The position numbers and the translations under genes were made by a program. A stretch of DNA of 64,000 nt from Rheinheimera lutimaris (GTDB lineage: Bacteria; Pseudomonadota; Gammaproteobacteria; Enterobacterales; Alteromonadaceae): contig NZ_JABSOD010000010.1 of NCBI RefSeq assembly GCF_013283795.1, positions 62,001-126,000 on the forward strand, read 5' to 3'. Positions 6,417-15,043 of the stretch are shown here, one piece after another; position 1 is the first letter of the stretch, and each line of letters begins with the position of its first letter. The notes under the pieces are model-generated. The model had not been told where the DNA came from, made no database searches, and was given only the letters and a program-made list of their open reading frames with translations.

Positions 6417-7791
6417 CGGCAGAATTTTACTGGTGGACGACGAGCCGGCATTTCGTCAGTTGGCGCAAAGCTGGCTCAGCCAGAGTGGTTATCAGGTAGA
6501 AACTGCAGCCGACCTTGCTGCGGCGCGCCTGCAGCTTAGCCGCTTTGACGCTGATTTAATTTTGTTAGATTTATCTTTGCCACCGTTATTCGACCCACAG
6601 CATACACTGCAGGCATTAGCCGAATTCAGCCGCCGGCCGGTGATTATTCTTACCGGCCATGCTGAGCGCCAGTTGGCGCTGGATGCTATCGCACTGGGCG
6701 CCTGGGATTTTATTGCCAAACCGGTCGACCCGGATTTACTGGCGGTGGTGATAAAGCGCGCGCTGAATAAGCATCAGTTAGATACCGAATTACAACAACT
6801 GAAGCAGCAACAACAAACCGATACCGGCTTGCAGCGTTTAATCGGTGTGTCGCCGGCTATGACGGCCATGCGCAGCCTGATCCAACGTATTGCCCCCACC
6901 GATGTACGGGTGCTGGTTACCGGGCCGTCGGGTACCGGTAAAGAAGTGGTATCGCGGGCACTGCATGACCTGAGCCGGCGCGCCGGCGCGCCTTTTGTTT
7001 CGGTGCACTGTGGTGCTATACCTGCTGAGCTGCTGGAGAGCGAGCTGTTCGGTTATGTTAAAGGCGCCTTTACCGGCGCCGACAAAGACCGGCCGGGTTT
7101 ATTAAAACTGGCCGACAACGGCACCTTGTTTCTCGATGAAATTGGTGAAATGCCGCTGCCCATGCAGGTAAAGCTGTTACGGGTGCTGCAAGAGGGCACG
7201 TATTTTCCGGTAGGGGGGCGTGAGCAGCATAAAATTGATGTACGGCTTATTTCTGCTACCAATGCCAACTTGCCGCAGCTGGTGCAAAAAGGCCTGTTTC
7301 GCGAAGACTTATACTACCGCATCAAAGGCATCACCCTGGACACTGTGGCGCTGGCAGAACGGCGCCAGGACATACCGCTGCTACTGCAGTTCTTTCTGGA
7401 GCAGCTGCAGCGCCAACATGGCCAATTGCTTAAACTGGACAGCACAGCGCTAAGCTGGTTTTTACAACGTGACTGGCCCGGCAATATCCGCGAGCTGAAA
7501 AACACGCTTGAGAGCGTGGCAGCAGTGGCGCAGGGCGGCGTGATCAGCATGGCAGATATCAGCCTATTGCACCCGGAAGCGGTGGCTGCGGCTACTGCGG
7601 TACCAGAGGCGGTGACAGAGTCGTTGTTATTAGACCCTGCAGTACAACAACTGGAGATTCGCTTGATAACACGGGCGATGCAGCAAACCGGCGGTAATAA
7701 AACCCGCGCCGCATCGCTGTTGGGGTTGTCCAGACAAGGCTTGTTAAAAAAGTTGCAACGATACCAGCTCACTTATGCACAAATGCCCTAA
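6409..7791 (+). CDS. Sigma-54-dependent response regulator (NtrC family)
   Basis: A 460-residue activator with three domains. The receiver (1-120) has acidic pocket D10/D11, phospho-acceptor D54 and K104. The AAA+ domain (about 143-375) has Walker A GPSGTGKE (172-179), the sigma-54 contact loop GAFTGA (219-224) and Walker B TLFLDE. The C-terminal Fis-type helix-turn-helix (about 430-456) reads NKTRAASLLGLSRQGLLKKL. All parts needed to activate a sigma-54 promoter are present. Overlap with the kinase gene marks it as the cognate partner. The best local target is the divergent cyd operon; this link is inferred from promoter architecture. Confidence 0.92.
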   Translation: MTNGRILLVDDEPAFRQLAQSWLSQSGYQVETAADLAAARLQLSRFDADLILLDLSLPPLFDPQHTLQALAEFSRRPVIILTGHAERQLALDAIALGAWDFIAKPVDPDLLAVVIKRALNKHQLDTELQQLKQQQQTDTGLQRLIGVSPAMTAMRSLIQRIAPTDVRVLVTGPSGTGKEVVSRALHDLSRRAGAPFVSVHCGAIPAELLESELFGYVKGAFTGADKDRPGLLKLADNGTLFLDEIGEMPLPMQVKLLRVLQEGTYFPVGGREQHKIDVRLISATNANLPQLVQKGLFREDLYYRIKGITLDTVALAERRQDIPLLLQFFLEQLQRQHGQLLKLDSTALSWFLQRDWPGNIRELKNTLESVAAVAQGGVISMADISLLHPEAVAAATAVPEAVTESLLLDPAVQQLEIRLITRAMQQTGGNKTRAASLLGLSRQGLLKKLQRYQLTYAQMP

Positions 7792-7874
7792 CCACAGCGC
7801 TATCTGCTGTCACAAGGCAGTGATGAAGCGCTATACTCAATTTAGCCGTAGTAACCATAATACAGGGAACAGTA

Positions 7875-9233
7875 GTGGCAGATTTATTTGACCGCGGCGA
7901 GTACAGAGTGCATACCAAACTGGCATTGGCGATAGCGGCAATAATGTTGTTTGCTGCCTTACTGTTGCACCGGCAGTTGGCTTTGCCGTTGCCGGAAATT
8001 AAACCTTTTCTACCCATGTATGCCAGCTGCATTATTTTACTTGAGGGCCTTACCGGCTACCTGTTGCTGTCGCAGTTTATCAGCAGCCGGCAATGGCATC
8101 TGGGCATTTTGGCATCGGCTTATTTATTGCTTATTCCGCTGGTTGCCATCCAGCTGCTGGTGTTCCCGGGCGTGTTTTCCGCCAGTGGTTTATTAAATGC
8201 CGGCCAGCAAAGTGCAGTCTGGATCTGGGTGTTTTGGCATGGTGGTTTTCCGGCGCTGATTTTGTTGGCTTTATTGGTTGAGCGCGGAGCAAAACAGCGC
8301 ACTGTGCCTGTTGCCGATGTCCGGTTATGGACGCTTAACTTTGCTTTGCTGCCGTTGTTGCTGGGTATAGCGTTGGCGCTACTGGCGACCTGGTTCAGCC
8401 ATAACCTGCCGGTGTTGATCAGCAGCCACAGTTATCAGCAGTTAGTGCACAGCCCTTTCGCGATACTGGTGTGGCTGGTTAATATTGCAGCGTTGTTGTG
8501 GATGTTGCAACGCAGCCGCAAGGGTGGTGTGATGCATATTTGGCTCAGTCTGGCGCTGTTTGCCAGCTTACTGGATGTTACTTTGACGTTACTGGCCGGT
8601 GCGCGTTACAGTGTCGGTTGGTATGCCGCCAGAGTCAGCAGCACAGTATCAGCGACGGTATTGCTCGGTGTATTGTTATGGGAAATTAATAAGCTGTATA
8701 TTAATACCCAAAGAGCGAATGAACTGCTGTACGAGCAATCGATGCAAGATGGCCTGACCGGCGTATTTAACCGGCGCTTTCTTGATCAACGCTTAGGTAA
8801 AGAGCTGCAGTTGGCCGCGCAGCGGCAAGTGCCGGTCGCCGTATTGTTGTTGGATGTCGACCATTTTAAGCGTTTTAATGACCACTATGGCCATGCCGCG
8901 GGCGATGCCTGTCTGCGTATGGTGGCGGCAACGATACAGGGCAGTTTAAAGCGGCCGGCAGATTTTGTTGCCAGGTATGGTGGTGAAGAGTTTGCTGTTG
9001 TTCTGCCGGACACCGATAGCAGTGGTGCGCTTAAAGTAGCGCAGCGTTTATGTCGCAGAATCAGTGCCATACGCTTGCAACATGCGGCTGATACTGTCAG
9101 TGTTACCGTAAGTATCGGGCAGGCATTATGGCAGCCCGGCAGCGGTGAACGTGCGGCAGATGTGATGGCGCGTTCCGATAAAGCACTGTATTGTGCCAAA
9201 GATACCGGGCGAAACCGGGTCGTTGTGCTGTAG
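7875..9233 (+). CDS. MASE4-type membrane diguanylate cyclase
   Basis: A 452-residue protein. The N-terminal half contains six to eight transmembrane helices with the segment LLNAGQQSAVWIWVFWHGGF, resembling the MASE4 sensory domain. A C-terminal GGDEF domain follows (about 288-452). The active-site motif is an intact GGEEF (369-373), preceded five residues earlier by an RPAD inhibitory (I-site) sequence. It should therefore make c-di-GMP from GTP with product feedback. The start is GTG at 7875, with GGGA 9 nt before it. It follows the response regulator by 83 bp on the same strand and could be co-transcribed with the two-component genes. Confidence 0.9.
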   Translation: MADLFDRGEYRVHTKLALAIAAIMLFAALLLHRQLALPLPEIKPFLPMYASCIILLEGLTGYLLLSQFISSRQWHLGILASAYLLLIPLVAIQLLVFPGVFSASGLLNAGQQSAVWIWVFWHGGFPALILLALLVERGAKQRTVPVADVRLWTLNFALLPLLLGIALALLATWFSHNLPVLISSHSYQQLVHSPFAILVWLVNIAALLWMLQRSRKGGVMHIWLSLALFASLLDVTLTLLAGARYSVGWYAARVSSTVSATVLLGVLLWEINKLYINTQRANELLYEQSMQDGLTGVFNRRFLDQRLGKELQLAAQRQVPVAVLLLDVDHFKRFNDHYGHAAGDACLRMVAATIQGSLKRPADFVARYGGEEFAVVLPDTDSSGALKVAQRLCRRISAIRLQHAADTVSVTVSIGQALWQPGSGERAADVMARSDKALYCAKDTGRNRVVVL

Positions 9234-9274
9234 CCGTTTTCAGCACAAGAATATAAATAATTAAGGGCAAGACA

Positions 9275-10297
9275 ATGAAAGCAGTAGGCTATCAAACCTC
9301 ATTACCGGCTACAGATCCGCAGGCATTATTGGACATAGAGCTGCCTGAGCCGGTGGCGACAGGGCGCGATATTCTGGTGCGGGTGCAGGCCGTTTCGGTG
9401 AACCCGGTGGATACCAAAGTGCGTCAACGGTCGCAACCTGAACCGGGCCAATACAAGGTGCTGGGCTGGGATGCTGCCGGCGAAGTGGTGGCAGTTGGTG
9501 AAGACGTTACTGCGTTTAAAGCCGGTGACAAAGTATTCTATGCCGGTTCGTTAACCCGACCCGGCAGCAACAGTGAGCTGCAATTAGTCGATGAGCGCAT
9601 CGTAGCACTGATGCCGGACAACCTCAGCTTTGCTGAAGCGGCTGCATTGCCGTTAACCGCGATTACCGCCTGGGAGTTGCTATTCGACCGGTTGGAAATA
9701 CAACAAGCCAGTTTAAAGCATCCGCGACCGGTATTATTGGTTACCGGTGCTGCCGGCGGTGTCGGCTCGGTTCTGCTACAGTTAGCCCGTAAGCTGACCA
9801 CGGTAACCGTAATCGCCACGGCGTCCAGGCCTGAAACACGGCAATGGGTAACTGAGCTGGGTGCACACTATGTGCTGGATCACAGCCAGCCATTATTACC
9901 GCAGCTAAAAGCACTGGATCTAAGCTGTGTCAGCCACGTTGCCAGCCTTACCCATACTGAGCAGCATTATGCTGAAATGGTAGAAATGCTGGCGCCACAG
10001 GGCAAGTTGGCGCTGATTGATGATCCGGCCGGTGGTATTGATATTATGCCACTGAAGCAAAAGAGTATTTCGCTGCACTGGGAGTTTATGTTTACCCGCG
10101 CTATGTTTGGCACACCGGATATGAATGCGCAGCACCAGTTGCTAACCGATTTAGCACGGCTGATTCAGCAGGGGCAAATTAAAACTACCTTAAAACACAC
10201 GGCCGGCAGCATTAACGCTGCTAACCTGCGCGCTGCGCATCAGTTGCTGGAAAGCGGCAAGGCGATTGGTAAGGTGGTATTGGAAGGTTGGCAGTAA
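9275..10297 (+). CDS. Zinc-type alcohol dehydrogenase-like (quinone oxidoreductase) protein
   Basis: A 340-residue member of the medium-chain dehydrogenase/reductase superfamily. The N-terminal GroES-like fold contains VNPVDTKVRQR and GWDAAGEVVAVG. The nucleotide-binding site LVTGAAGGVGSVLLQLARK (about 151-169) indicates NAD(P)H use. Despite the family name, the catalytic zinc ligands of true alcohol dehydrogenases are absent, as is normal for this quinone reductase-like branch. The substrate is unknown. It ends just before a hairpin shared with the convergent lytic transglycosylase operon. Confidence 0.85.
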   Translation: MKAVGYQTSLPATDPQALLDIELPEPVATGRDILVRVQAVSVNPVDTKVRQRSQPEPGQYKVLGWDAAGEVVAVGEDVTAFKAGDKVFYAGSLTRPGSNSELQLVDERIVALMPDNLSFAEAAALPLTAITAWELLFDRLEIQQASLKHPRPVLLVTGAAGGVGSVLLQLARKLTTVTVIATASRPETRQWVTELGAHYVLDHSQPLLPQLKALDLSCVSHVASLTHTEQHYAEMVEMLAPQGKLALIDDPAGGIDIMPLKQKSISLHWEFMFTRAMFGTPDMNAQHQLLTDLARLIQQGQIKTTLKHTAGSINAANLRAAHQLLESGKAIGKVVLEGWQ

Positions 10298-10314
10298 AGG
10301 CGTAACAGAGTTTC

Positions 10315-10341
10315 GGGGGCGATTTAACGGCCCCCTGTTAT
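10315..10341. terminator. Shared hairpin between convergent genes
   Basis: GGGGGC (10315-10320) pairs with GCCCCC (10330-10335) around a 9-nt loop and is followed on the plus strand by T-rich TGTTATATT. It lies between the dehydrogenase gene and the end of the LPP20/transglycosylase operon. The plus-strand T-tract is imperfect and the minus side has none, so termination of the plus gene is more likely. Confidence 0.45.
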
Positions 10342-10342
10342 A

Positions 10343-11488
10343 TTACATTTGATATTGCGGTATTGCGGCGGTTACTTTCTGCAAGTATTTGCGTGTTTCT
10401 TCGTAAGGTAATTCGTTAACCAGGCGCTGATAAACTTGTTCCGGCGTAAGCTCATTAATGATATTTACCGCTTCAGCTATTCGTTTTTCACCTTTTGGGT
10501 GGAATACAGAGGCGACATTCCCTGCACCGGTGTTGTAAGCGGCGATAGCACAGTACAATCTGCTGGTTGGGTGTTTAATTTCTGCCAGGTAGGTGCTGTC
10601 AAGAATGCTGAGATAAGCGCTGCCAAACTTAATATTATCGTCAGTTTTAAAGAGTTGCTCTGCACTGGGTGCTTGTTTACGCTTAAATATCCTGGTATTG
10701 ACGTCTTTACCTGCGCTTTCAGGCACAATTTGCATTAAGCCAAAAGCCGGTACCGGTGATTGCGCCAGTGGATTAAAGCTGGATTCAACCTGCATAATCG
10801 CCAGTAGTACCGCCCGGTCCAAATTATACAATTTGGCTTGCTGCTGCGCTATTGGCTGATACTGCTGTGCCCGGCGTTGATAAATGTTTTTGCCATCCAG
10901 GCGGATGGTAACGCGTTTTACCCGTTTACTGCTGGCGTCATTGCTGACAGTGTTATCAGAGTTTTGCTCAGCAACGGCGGTTCTGGTAGCGGTAACACTG
11001 ACATTTTCAACCTTAGTGTCATGCACAGGCAGAAGCTGGCCGGTTTGTAGTTCCGGCATCAGCGCCTGCGCCAGGGTTCGGGTGTCCTGAATGCTCACCC
11101 CTTGCAGTAGCGGATCGTCAGAACTAATTTGCCCAATGCTGCGGTTGACCAACTGCAGCGCTTGTTGCTGCAGTTGGTCGGTACTGCTGCTATTTTCATC
11201 CGCAAGCACTTCTATCCGAATTTCCTGTAAACCGAAATCAATGACCGTCTTTTGGCTGAGATCATCAGAATAGGTCACATAAGTGTCCTGATCTGATAAC
11301 TCACTGCCGCTACCCCATTGCTGCTCTACTTTCTGTTTAAAAGCCTGATAGCGCTGCAGGTAAGCTGCACTGAATGATTCGTAGCGCTGCAGGTGCTGCG
11401 CTTTCCACGTCTCGTAGTCTGCTTGTTGGGCGTTACTCATGCCGCAGCCAAGTAGCAAAATCCAGAACGGCCATTGTTTTGATTTCAC
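10343..11488 (-). CDS. MltC-like lytic murein transglycosylase
   Basis: A 381-residue enzyme that cleaves the MurNAc-GlcNAc bond of peptidoglycan to give 1,6-anhydro products. The N-terminal region (20-190) resembles the MltC-specific DUF3393 domain. The C-terminal SLT domain (about 205-370) has the catalytic glutamate in IMQVESSFNP (E235), followed by FGLMQIVP and YNTGAGNV. A short signal sequence ends in LLGC at residue 15, suggesting a lipoprotein. The GTG start overlaps the stop of the upstream LPP20 gene (GTGA), showing translational coupling. The last position in an envelope-protein operon suggests it opens the murein for that system. Confidence 0.88.
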   Translation of the reverse strand: MKSKQWPFWILLLGCGMSNAQQADYETWKAQHLQRYESFSAAYLQRYQAFKQKVEQQWGSGSELSDQDTYVTYSDDLSQKTVIDFGLQEIRIEVLADENSSSTDQLQQQALQLVNRSIGQISSDDPLLQGVSIQDTRTLAQALMPELQTGQLLPVHDTKVENVSVTATRTAVAEQNSDNTVSNDASSKRVKRVTIRLDGKNIYQRRAQQYQPIAQQQAKLYNLDRAVLLAIMQVESSFNPLAQSPVPAFGLMQIVPESAGKDVNTRIFKRKQAPSAEQLFKTDDNIKFGSAYLSILDSTYLAEIKHPTSRLYCAIAAYNTGAGNVASVFHPKGEKRIAEAVNIINELTPEQVYQRLVNELPYEETRKYLQKVTAAIPQYQM

Positions 11489-12060
11489 TTTATTTTCTCC
11501 GCTACATCATCCAGTGCAGTATCTGCCTCCTGCAGCAGGAATTTTCGGTATAGCTCGGGGTTCTCCTGATCAACAGTCTGGCTCAGCAACTTGTCCAGGT
11601 TTTCTTTGTAGGCTGCATCATTAATACCTACCAGCACATATAAACCGCCGGTTGGGCTGATCTGAGTGCGATAGGTACGGCTAAATACCAGTTCCATGGC
11701 GGTAACGCTTTTTTGTATCCGCTGTATGGTATCGGTCGACAAAGCTTGTTGATTTGTCAGTTGCTCATCTGTCACTCTGGATAAGCGTGCTTTAACATCT
11801 GAACTGAAGGACGCCGCAAGGCGGTTTCTGGCCTCTGCTTCGGCCACATCTTTCATCATACCCGGGCCGGAAGCCAGTTTGGCAGAATATCCCACTGCTT
11901 GCATAACCACGCCTTCAGCCGGTTGGTCACAAATCCAACTGGGCGCATTTGTAGTTGGTGCATCCGGATAGGTACAACTGTCGTAACTGATCTTCTTATC
12001 GGTGGAGGCACAAGCGCTTAGTAACAGCGCCGAACACGCTACTGCAATATAATTTTTCAT
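11485..12060 (-). CDS. LPP20-family lipoprotein
   Basis: A 191-residue lipoprotein with lipobox LLSAC (lipidated cysteine at residue 17). The LPP20-like core begins at PSWICDQPAEG and includes the GYSAKLASGPGMMKDVAEAEARNRLAASF segment seen in two parts at residues 57-85. LPP20 domains occur in outer-membrane lipoproteins such as FlgP and Helicobacter Lpp20. Coupled by a 4-bp overlap to the downstream transglycosylase gene and 10 bp after the CsgG-like gene. A second LPP20-like protein is encoded two genes upstream. No catalytic residues are expected; a structural or assembly role in the periplasm or outer membrane is likely. Confidence 0.8.
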   Translation of the reverse strand: MKNYIAVACSALLLSACASTDKKISYDSCTYPDAPTTNAPSWICDQPAEGVVMQAVGYSAKLASGPGMMKDVAEAEARNRLAASFSSDVKARLSRVTDEQLTNQQALSTDTIQRIQKSVTAMELVFSRTYRTQISPTGGLYVLVGINDAAYKENLDKLLSQTVDQENPELYRKFLLQEADTALDDVAEKIK

Positions 12061-12070
12061 ACCGGGGTCC

Positions 12071-13108
12071 TTAGAATAATGTCATGCTTTTATGGCAGCT
12101 ACCCAGCAAGGAGTAGTAACCCTCCGGACAGCGGTCATGCTCTATTTTTACTACATCGCCCAACATCAGCTTATTAATTTCGTCTGCTTTTTTAACAAGG
12201 ACATAAGAGCCATTGCCATCAATAGTATTGGTGACCTCGCCGCTGGTTAGCAACACTTCTTCAACTGTTTGTTCCTTTGTAAGCGGATTAGTGCGCATTT
12301 CACGGCGATAGAAATTCACCTTCATACCCTCTTTGGCGCCTTTAATGCTGCTTAGCGTGGTGCGGAACAAGGCCTTGTTTTGATCGCCCGGCACCTGACG
12401 TCTTTCAATCACGTAGTAAGGCGGCACCAACTCGTTTAGTAATTTAAATTGATTTTCCACAATGGCAGTATTAGTGGCACCGGCAATCAAACCTTCAGCA
12501 CTGGCCGTTGAGATAGGGCAATTGCTGTTGTTGGTTTCAGTGCTGCTGGTAGCTGAGCCCTCGAAGTCATAGGTGCCAATCGGGATCATGTCCGGTAAAC
12601 GATAAGCCCGCACGTGCATTTTAGTCTTGCCTTTGAAGTCACACTCGGCCGGCGACGTATGGCGCTCACCATCTTTATCTGTCCAACTGCGGCGTTCACT
12701 AAAAGAGCTGCTCAGATCGGCGTTAACGACTTTAACCATAACGGCGATGTCAGCAGCTTGTAAGCCTGATGTGCGGTATTTACCGGTTTTTTCTGCAACC
12801 AGCAATTCACTGCGCATTTTTGCGGCTATATCGCGTTCAATTACGGTATTACCGGCTTTGAGTAATGCTTGCTCCAGGCTGGCATAGCCGTTAGCTGCGG
12901 CAATGGCGTGTAGTTGTTCACTCATCTCAAATGGCAACAGCACCACTTTTTGCTCTTGCTTCAGTTCATCTGCAGTAGGTGCCATCGGCGCCATAGGAAT
13001 GTTAACAACAGCTGCCGAGCTTACCTGCGGTGCGCCACCATTAAGTCCACAGCCAGCCAGTAACGACGCTGCAAGTGCAGCAACAGCGAATTTTTGTTTT
13101 GTAGTCAT
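12071..13108 (-). CDS. CsgG-like envelope lipoprotein (tentative)
   Basis: A 345-residue lipoprotein with lipobox LLAGC (cysteine at residue 20). The region from KVVLLPFEMS through TVIERDIAAKM to AADIAVMVKVVNADLS has the order seen in CsgG-type outer-membrane proteins: a start strand, an 'IERD' segment, and an 'AD-x-hydrophobic strand' segment. The similarity is weak. The C-terminal part (about 255-330) looks like a small beta domain, and the C-terminus has two cysteines (RCPEGY, GSCHKS) that could form a disulfide. The ATG at 13108 (AGGA 8 nt upstream) is preferred over a TTG one codon earlier. Flanked by LPP20-type genes in the same operon. Confidence 0.6.
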   Translation of the reverse strand: MTTKQKFAVAALAASLLAGCGLNGGAPQVSSAAVVNIPMAPMAPTADELKQEQKVVLLPFEMSEQLHAIAAANGYASLEQALLKAGNTVIERDIAAKMRSELLVAEKTGKYRTSGLQAADIAVMVKVVNADLSSSFSERRSWTDKDGERHTSPAECDFKGKTKMHVRAYRLPDMIPIGTYDFEGSATSSTETNNSNCPISTASAEGLIAGATNTAIVENQFKLLNELVPPYYVIERRQVPGDQNKALFRTTLSSIKGAKEGMKVNFYRREMRTNPLTKEQTVEEVLLTSGEVTNTIDGNGSYVLVKKADEINKLMLGDVVKIEHDRCPEGYYSLLGSCHKSMTLF

Positions 13109-13136
13109 CAATGATGTCCTTATTTACGGTAAAAAG

Positions 13137-14063
13137 TTATAACGGCAACTGCAGCAGTTGCCACAAACCACGTTGTTGGATCTGATTAATAATGCTGCTA
13201 AGGCTACCGGCATCAGCAGATTTATAGCTGGAAACAGAGGTAACCTGAGCGCTGAGTTCCTGGCTGGCAAGTAGCATATTTTGTTGTTGCAGCTTGATAA
13301 GCACGGTCGTATCGCTGACAAATTCGCCAAACATAGTGTCGTGTTCTGCGCTGTGCTCATAGCTCAGTGTTAACTGACAATTTATCCGGCACAGCGACAG
13401 ACCCGGCAGGTTTAGTTGTTGCTGAAGGGCCTGAGTCAGTTTCGGCTGAGAGCCTTGAACAGCAATACTCAGTGGCTGTGTAGTCAGTAACTGCATCAGT
13501 TGATGATGCAAATCAGCCTCGGGCCGCGTACCGTCCAGTGCAAACAGCTGCAGGCTGAGGTTTCGCGTTGTTGCGGCTGCATTCAGTGCCTGGCTTACCT
13601 CAAGCCATTGGCTAAAATCAGCAATTTTATTGCGCACCACCAACGGTTGTAATTTGTTACGCTGCTGGCTTAGTTGCATGCGCCACATGTCAGCCAGCTT
13701 GAGGCGGTCCAGCTCAATTAATGCAAAAACGCTATTGCCTTGTTGCCTGCTTTTTAACAGCTGAAAGTGGCTGAGTTCAGTGTTATTTGTTGCGCTGTTG
13801 ATCTGGCGCCGTACCGTATCATTATAAGCAACACCGGTGTCTTGCGTTATTCTTTGCAATGATGCTGATACCTGTGTACTCAGTTTACCGGAGATATCGG
13901 CCAGGGCCTGTTGCTGCGCCAACGCTAATGTCTGCCCCTGACCTAAACCGTAGAGTGCACTGTCAGTATCTGCCGGTGGCTGTTGCCACCAGTCTGTAGC
14001 ATTAGCGCAGGCAATCTGCACCAGCATCAGTGTGCCAAGCAATCCGGGTTTTAGTGCATGCAT
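13137..14063 (-). CDS. LPP20-like secreted protein
   Basis: A 308-residue protein with a signal peptide (likely cleavage ANA-TDWW near residue 23). Its mature N-terminus has the LPP20 pattern: WWQQPPADTDSALYGLGQG, then a helix rich in AQQQALADISGKL and a QVSASLQR segment. The C-terminal half (about 160-300) has no recognised domain. It begins 5 bp after the anchored unknown protein and precedes the CsgG-like gene by 28 bp, all on the minus strand. It is probably a periplasmic or outer-membrane partner of the other LPP20 protein. Function unknown. Confidence 0.65.
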   Translation of the reverse strand: MHALKPGLLGTLMLVQIACANATDWWQQPPADTDSALYGLGQGQTLALAQQQALADISGKLSTQVSASLQRITQDTGVAYNDTVRRQINSATNNTELSHFQLLKSRQQGNSVFALIELDRLKLADMWRMQLSQQRNKLQPLVVRNKIADFSQWLEVSQALNAAATTRNLSLQLFALDGTRPEADLHHQLMQLLTTQPLSIAVQGSQPKLTQALQQQLNLPGLSLCRINCQLTLSYEHSAEHDTMFGEFVSDTTVLIKLQQQNMLLASQELSAQVTSVSSYKSADAGSLSSIINQIQQRGLWQLLQLPL

Positions 14064-14068
14064 AGCAG

Positions 14069-14821
14069 TTAGTCTCCTTGCTGAAAGTACGCTTTATATT
14101 CATAGCGTGTAAGCAGCATATCTGCTGCTTGCTCCAGGGTAATTTCGCCCAGAGCATAAACGTTGGGAATCAATTTAGTGCGCAGGGCTGTGCTCTGTTG
14201 CAGTAAGGTGTCATCGTCATACTCTTGTAGCAGCAGCTCATTCAGTTGTTGTAATGCGGTTTGGTGTTGCTCAGTAGCCGCACCGTACTCAACAAAGCCC
14301 AGCTGACGCTCGAAGAATAAGCCTTCCCGCCCAAGCGTCTGCGGTTCAAGATAGTAGCGTAAATTGGTGGTATCTGTACTGAAACTGCCGGCAAAAGGCT
14401 GATAGTCAGCCAGCGGCTGCTGGCCAAGCAGAGTGTCTGAAAAAGCGACAAGCGGCATAAAACCGGGTTGTAAGCTGACAATTTGATAGCCGATCACCCG
14501 CTGCTCGCGAACCGCCAATGCTAACAAGAATTTAGGGTCGTGATAGTAACGATATTCTAAGTCAGTCGCAGGCTGTTTTACTTTGATCAGACGTGCGTCG
14601 CCAAAAACGGTTTCAAGGTAAGTTAAGTTAGCACCAACTCTTACCTGTCTGAGTTTTTCCAACTCCACTTCATCAGTAAAGTGCGTTATAAAACCTTCGT
14701 AACCGCTAACCAACATATCTTTTGTGTCAGCCCACTGGCCGAGAGAAATCATAATTGCGGCTATGGTGAAAATAAGTGACTGAGATTTTTTTAACAGAGA
14801 ATATCTAGTTAGATCAATCAC
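14069..14821 (-). CDS. N-terminally anchored protein of unknown function, first gene of the envelope operon
   Basis: A 250-residue protein with one hydrophobic segment near the N-terminus (about residues 14-30) and a soluble remainder rich in glutamine and tyrosine. The stretch QVRVGANLTYLETVFGDAR followed by LEYRYYHD and LALAVREQRVIGYQI resembles 'does this profile fit' domains such as the ETEC_3214 type, but I cannot confirm the family. The start is GTG at 14821, supported by AAGGA 7 nt upstream. It is the promoter-proximal member of a five-gene operon with LPP20, CsgG-like and transglycosylase genes. Confidence 0.6.
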   Translation of the reverse strand: MIDLTRYSLLKKSQSLIFTIAAIMISLGQWADTKDMLVSGYEGFITHFTDEVELEKLRQVRVGANLTYLETVFGDARLIKVKQPATDLEYRYYHDPKFLLALAVREQRVIGYQIVSLQPGFMPLVAFSDTLLGQQPLADYQPFAGSFSTDTTNLRYYLEPQTLGREGLFFERQLGFVEYGAATEQHQTALQQLNELLLQEYDDDTLLQQSTALRTKLIPNVYALGEITLEQAADMLLTRYEYKAYFQQGD

Positions 14822-14910
14822 ATGTTATCCTTATGGCATCGTATGTGAAACTTTACAATGCCGACATTATTAACATGTTTGAATTGGGTTGGGAACTGAA
14901 AATAATAAAA

Positions 14911-14949
14911 AACCAGGCAAAATACACTGTTGTTTTGCCTGGTTTTTTT
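14911..14949. terminator. Bidirectional rho-independent terminator
   Basis: A perfect 12-bp stem, AACCAGGCAAAA (14911-14922) with TTTTGCCTGGTT (14933-14944), has a 10-nt loop. T-runs follow on both strands (seven T on plus; TTTTTTATT on minus). It terminates the minus-strand YkgJ-like gene before the envelope operon begins at 14821. Confidence 0.9.
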
Positions 14950-15043
14950 ATTCTTCATTTCTTATCTAATTGAAATTTATATATTAAATTTTAATTTTCA
15001 ATAAGTATGAACTTAAGCTGAATGCTTTTATTTTGTTCGCTGA

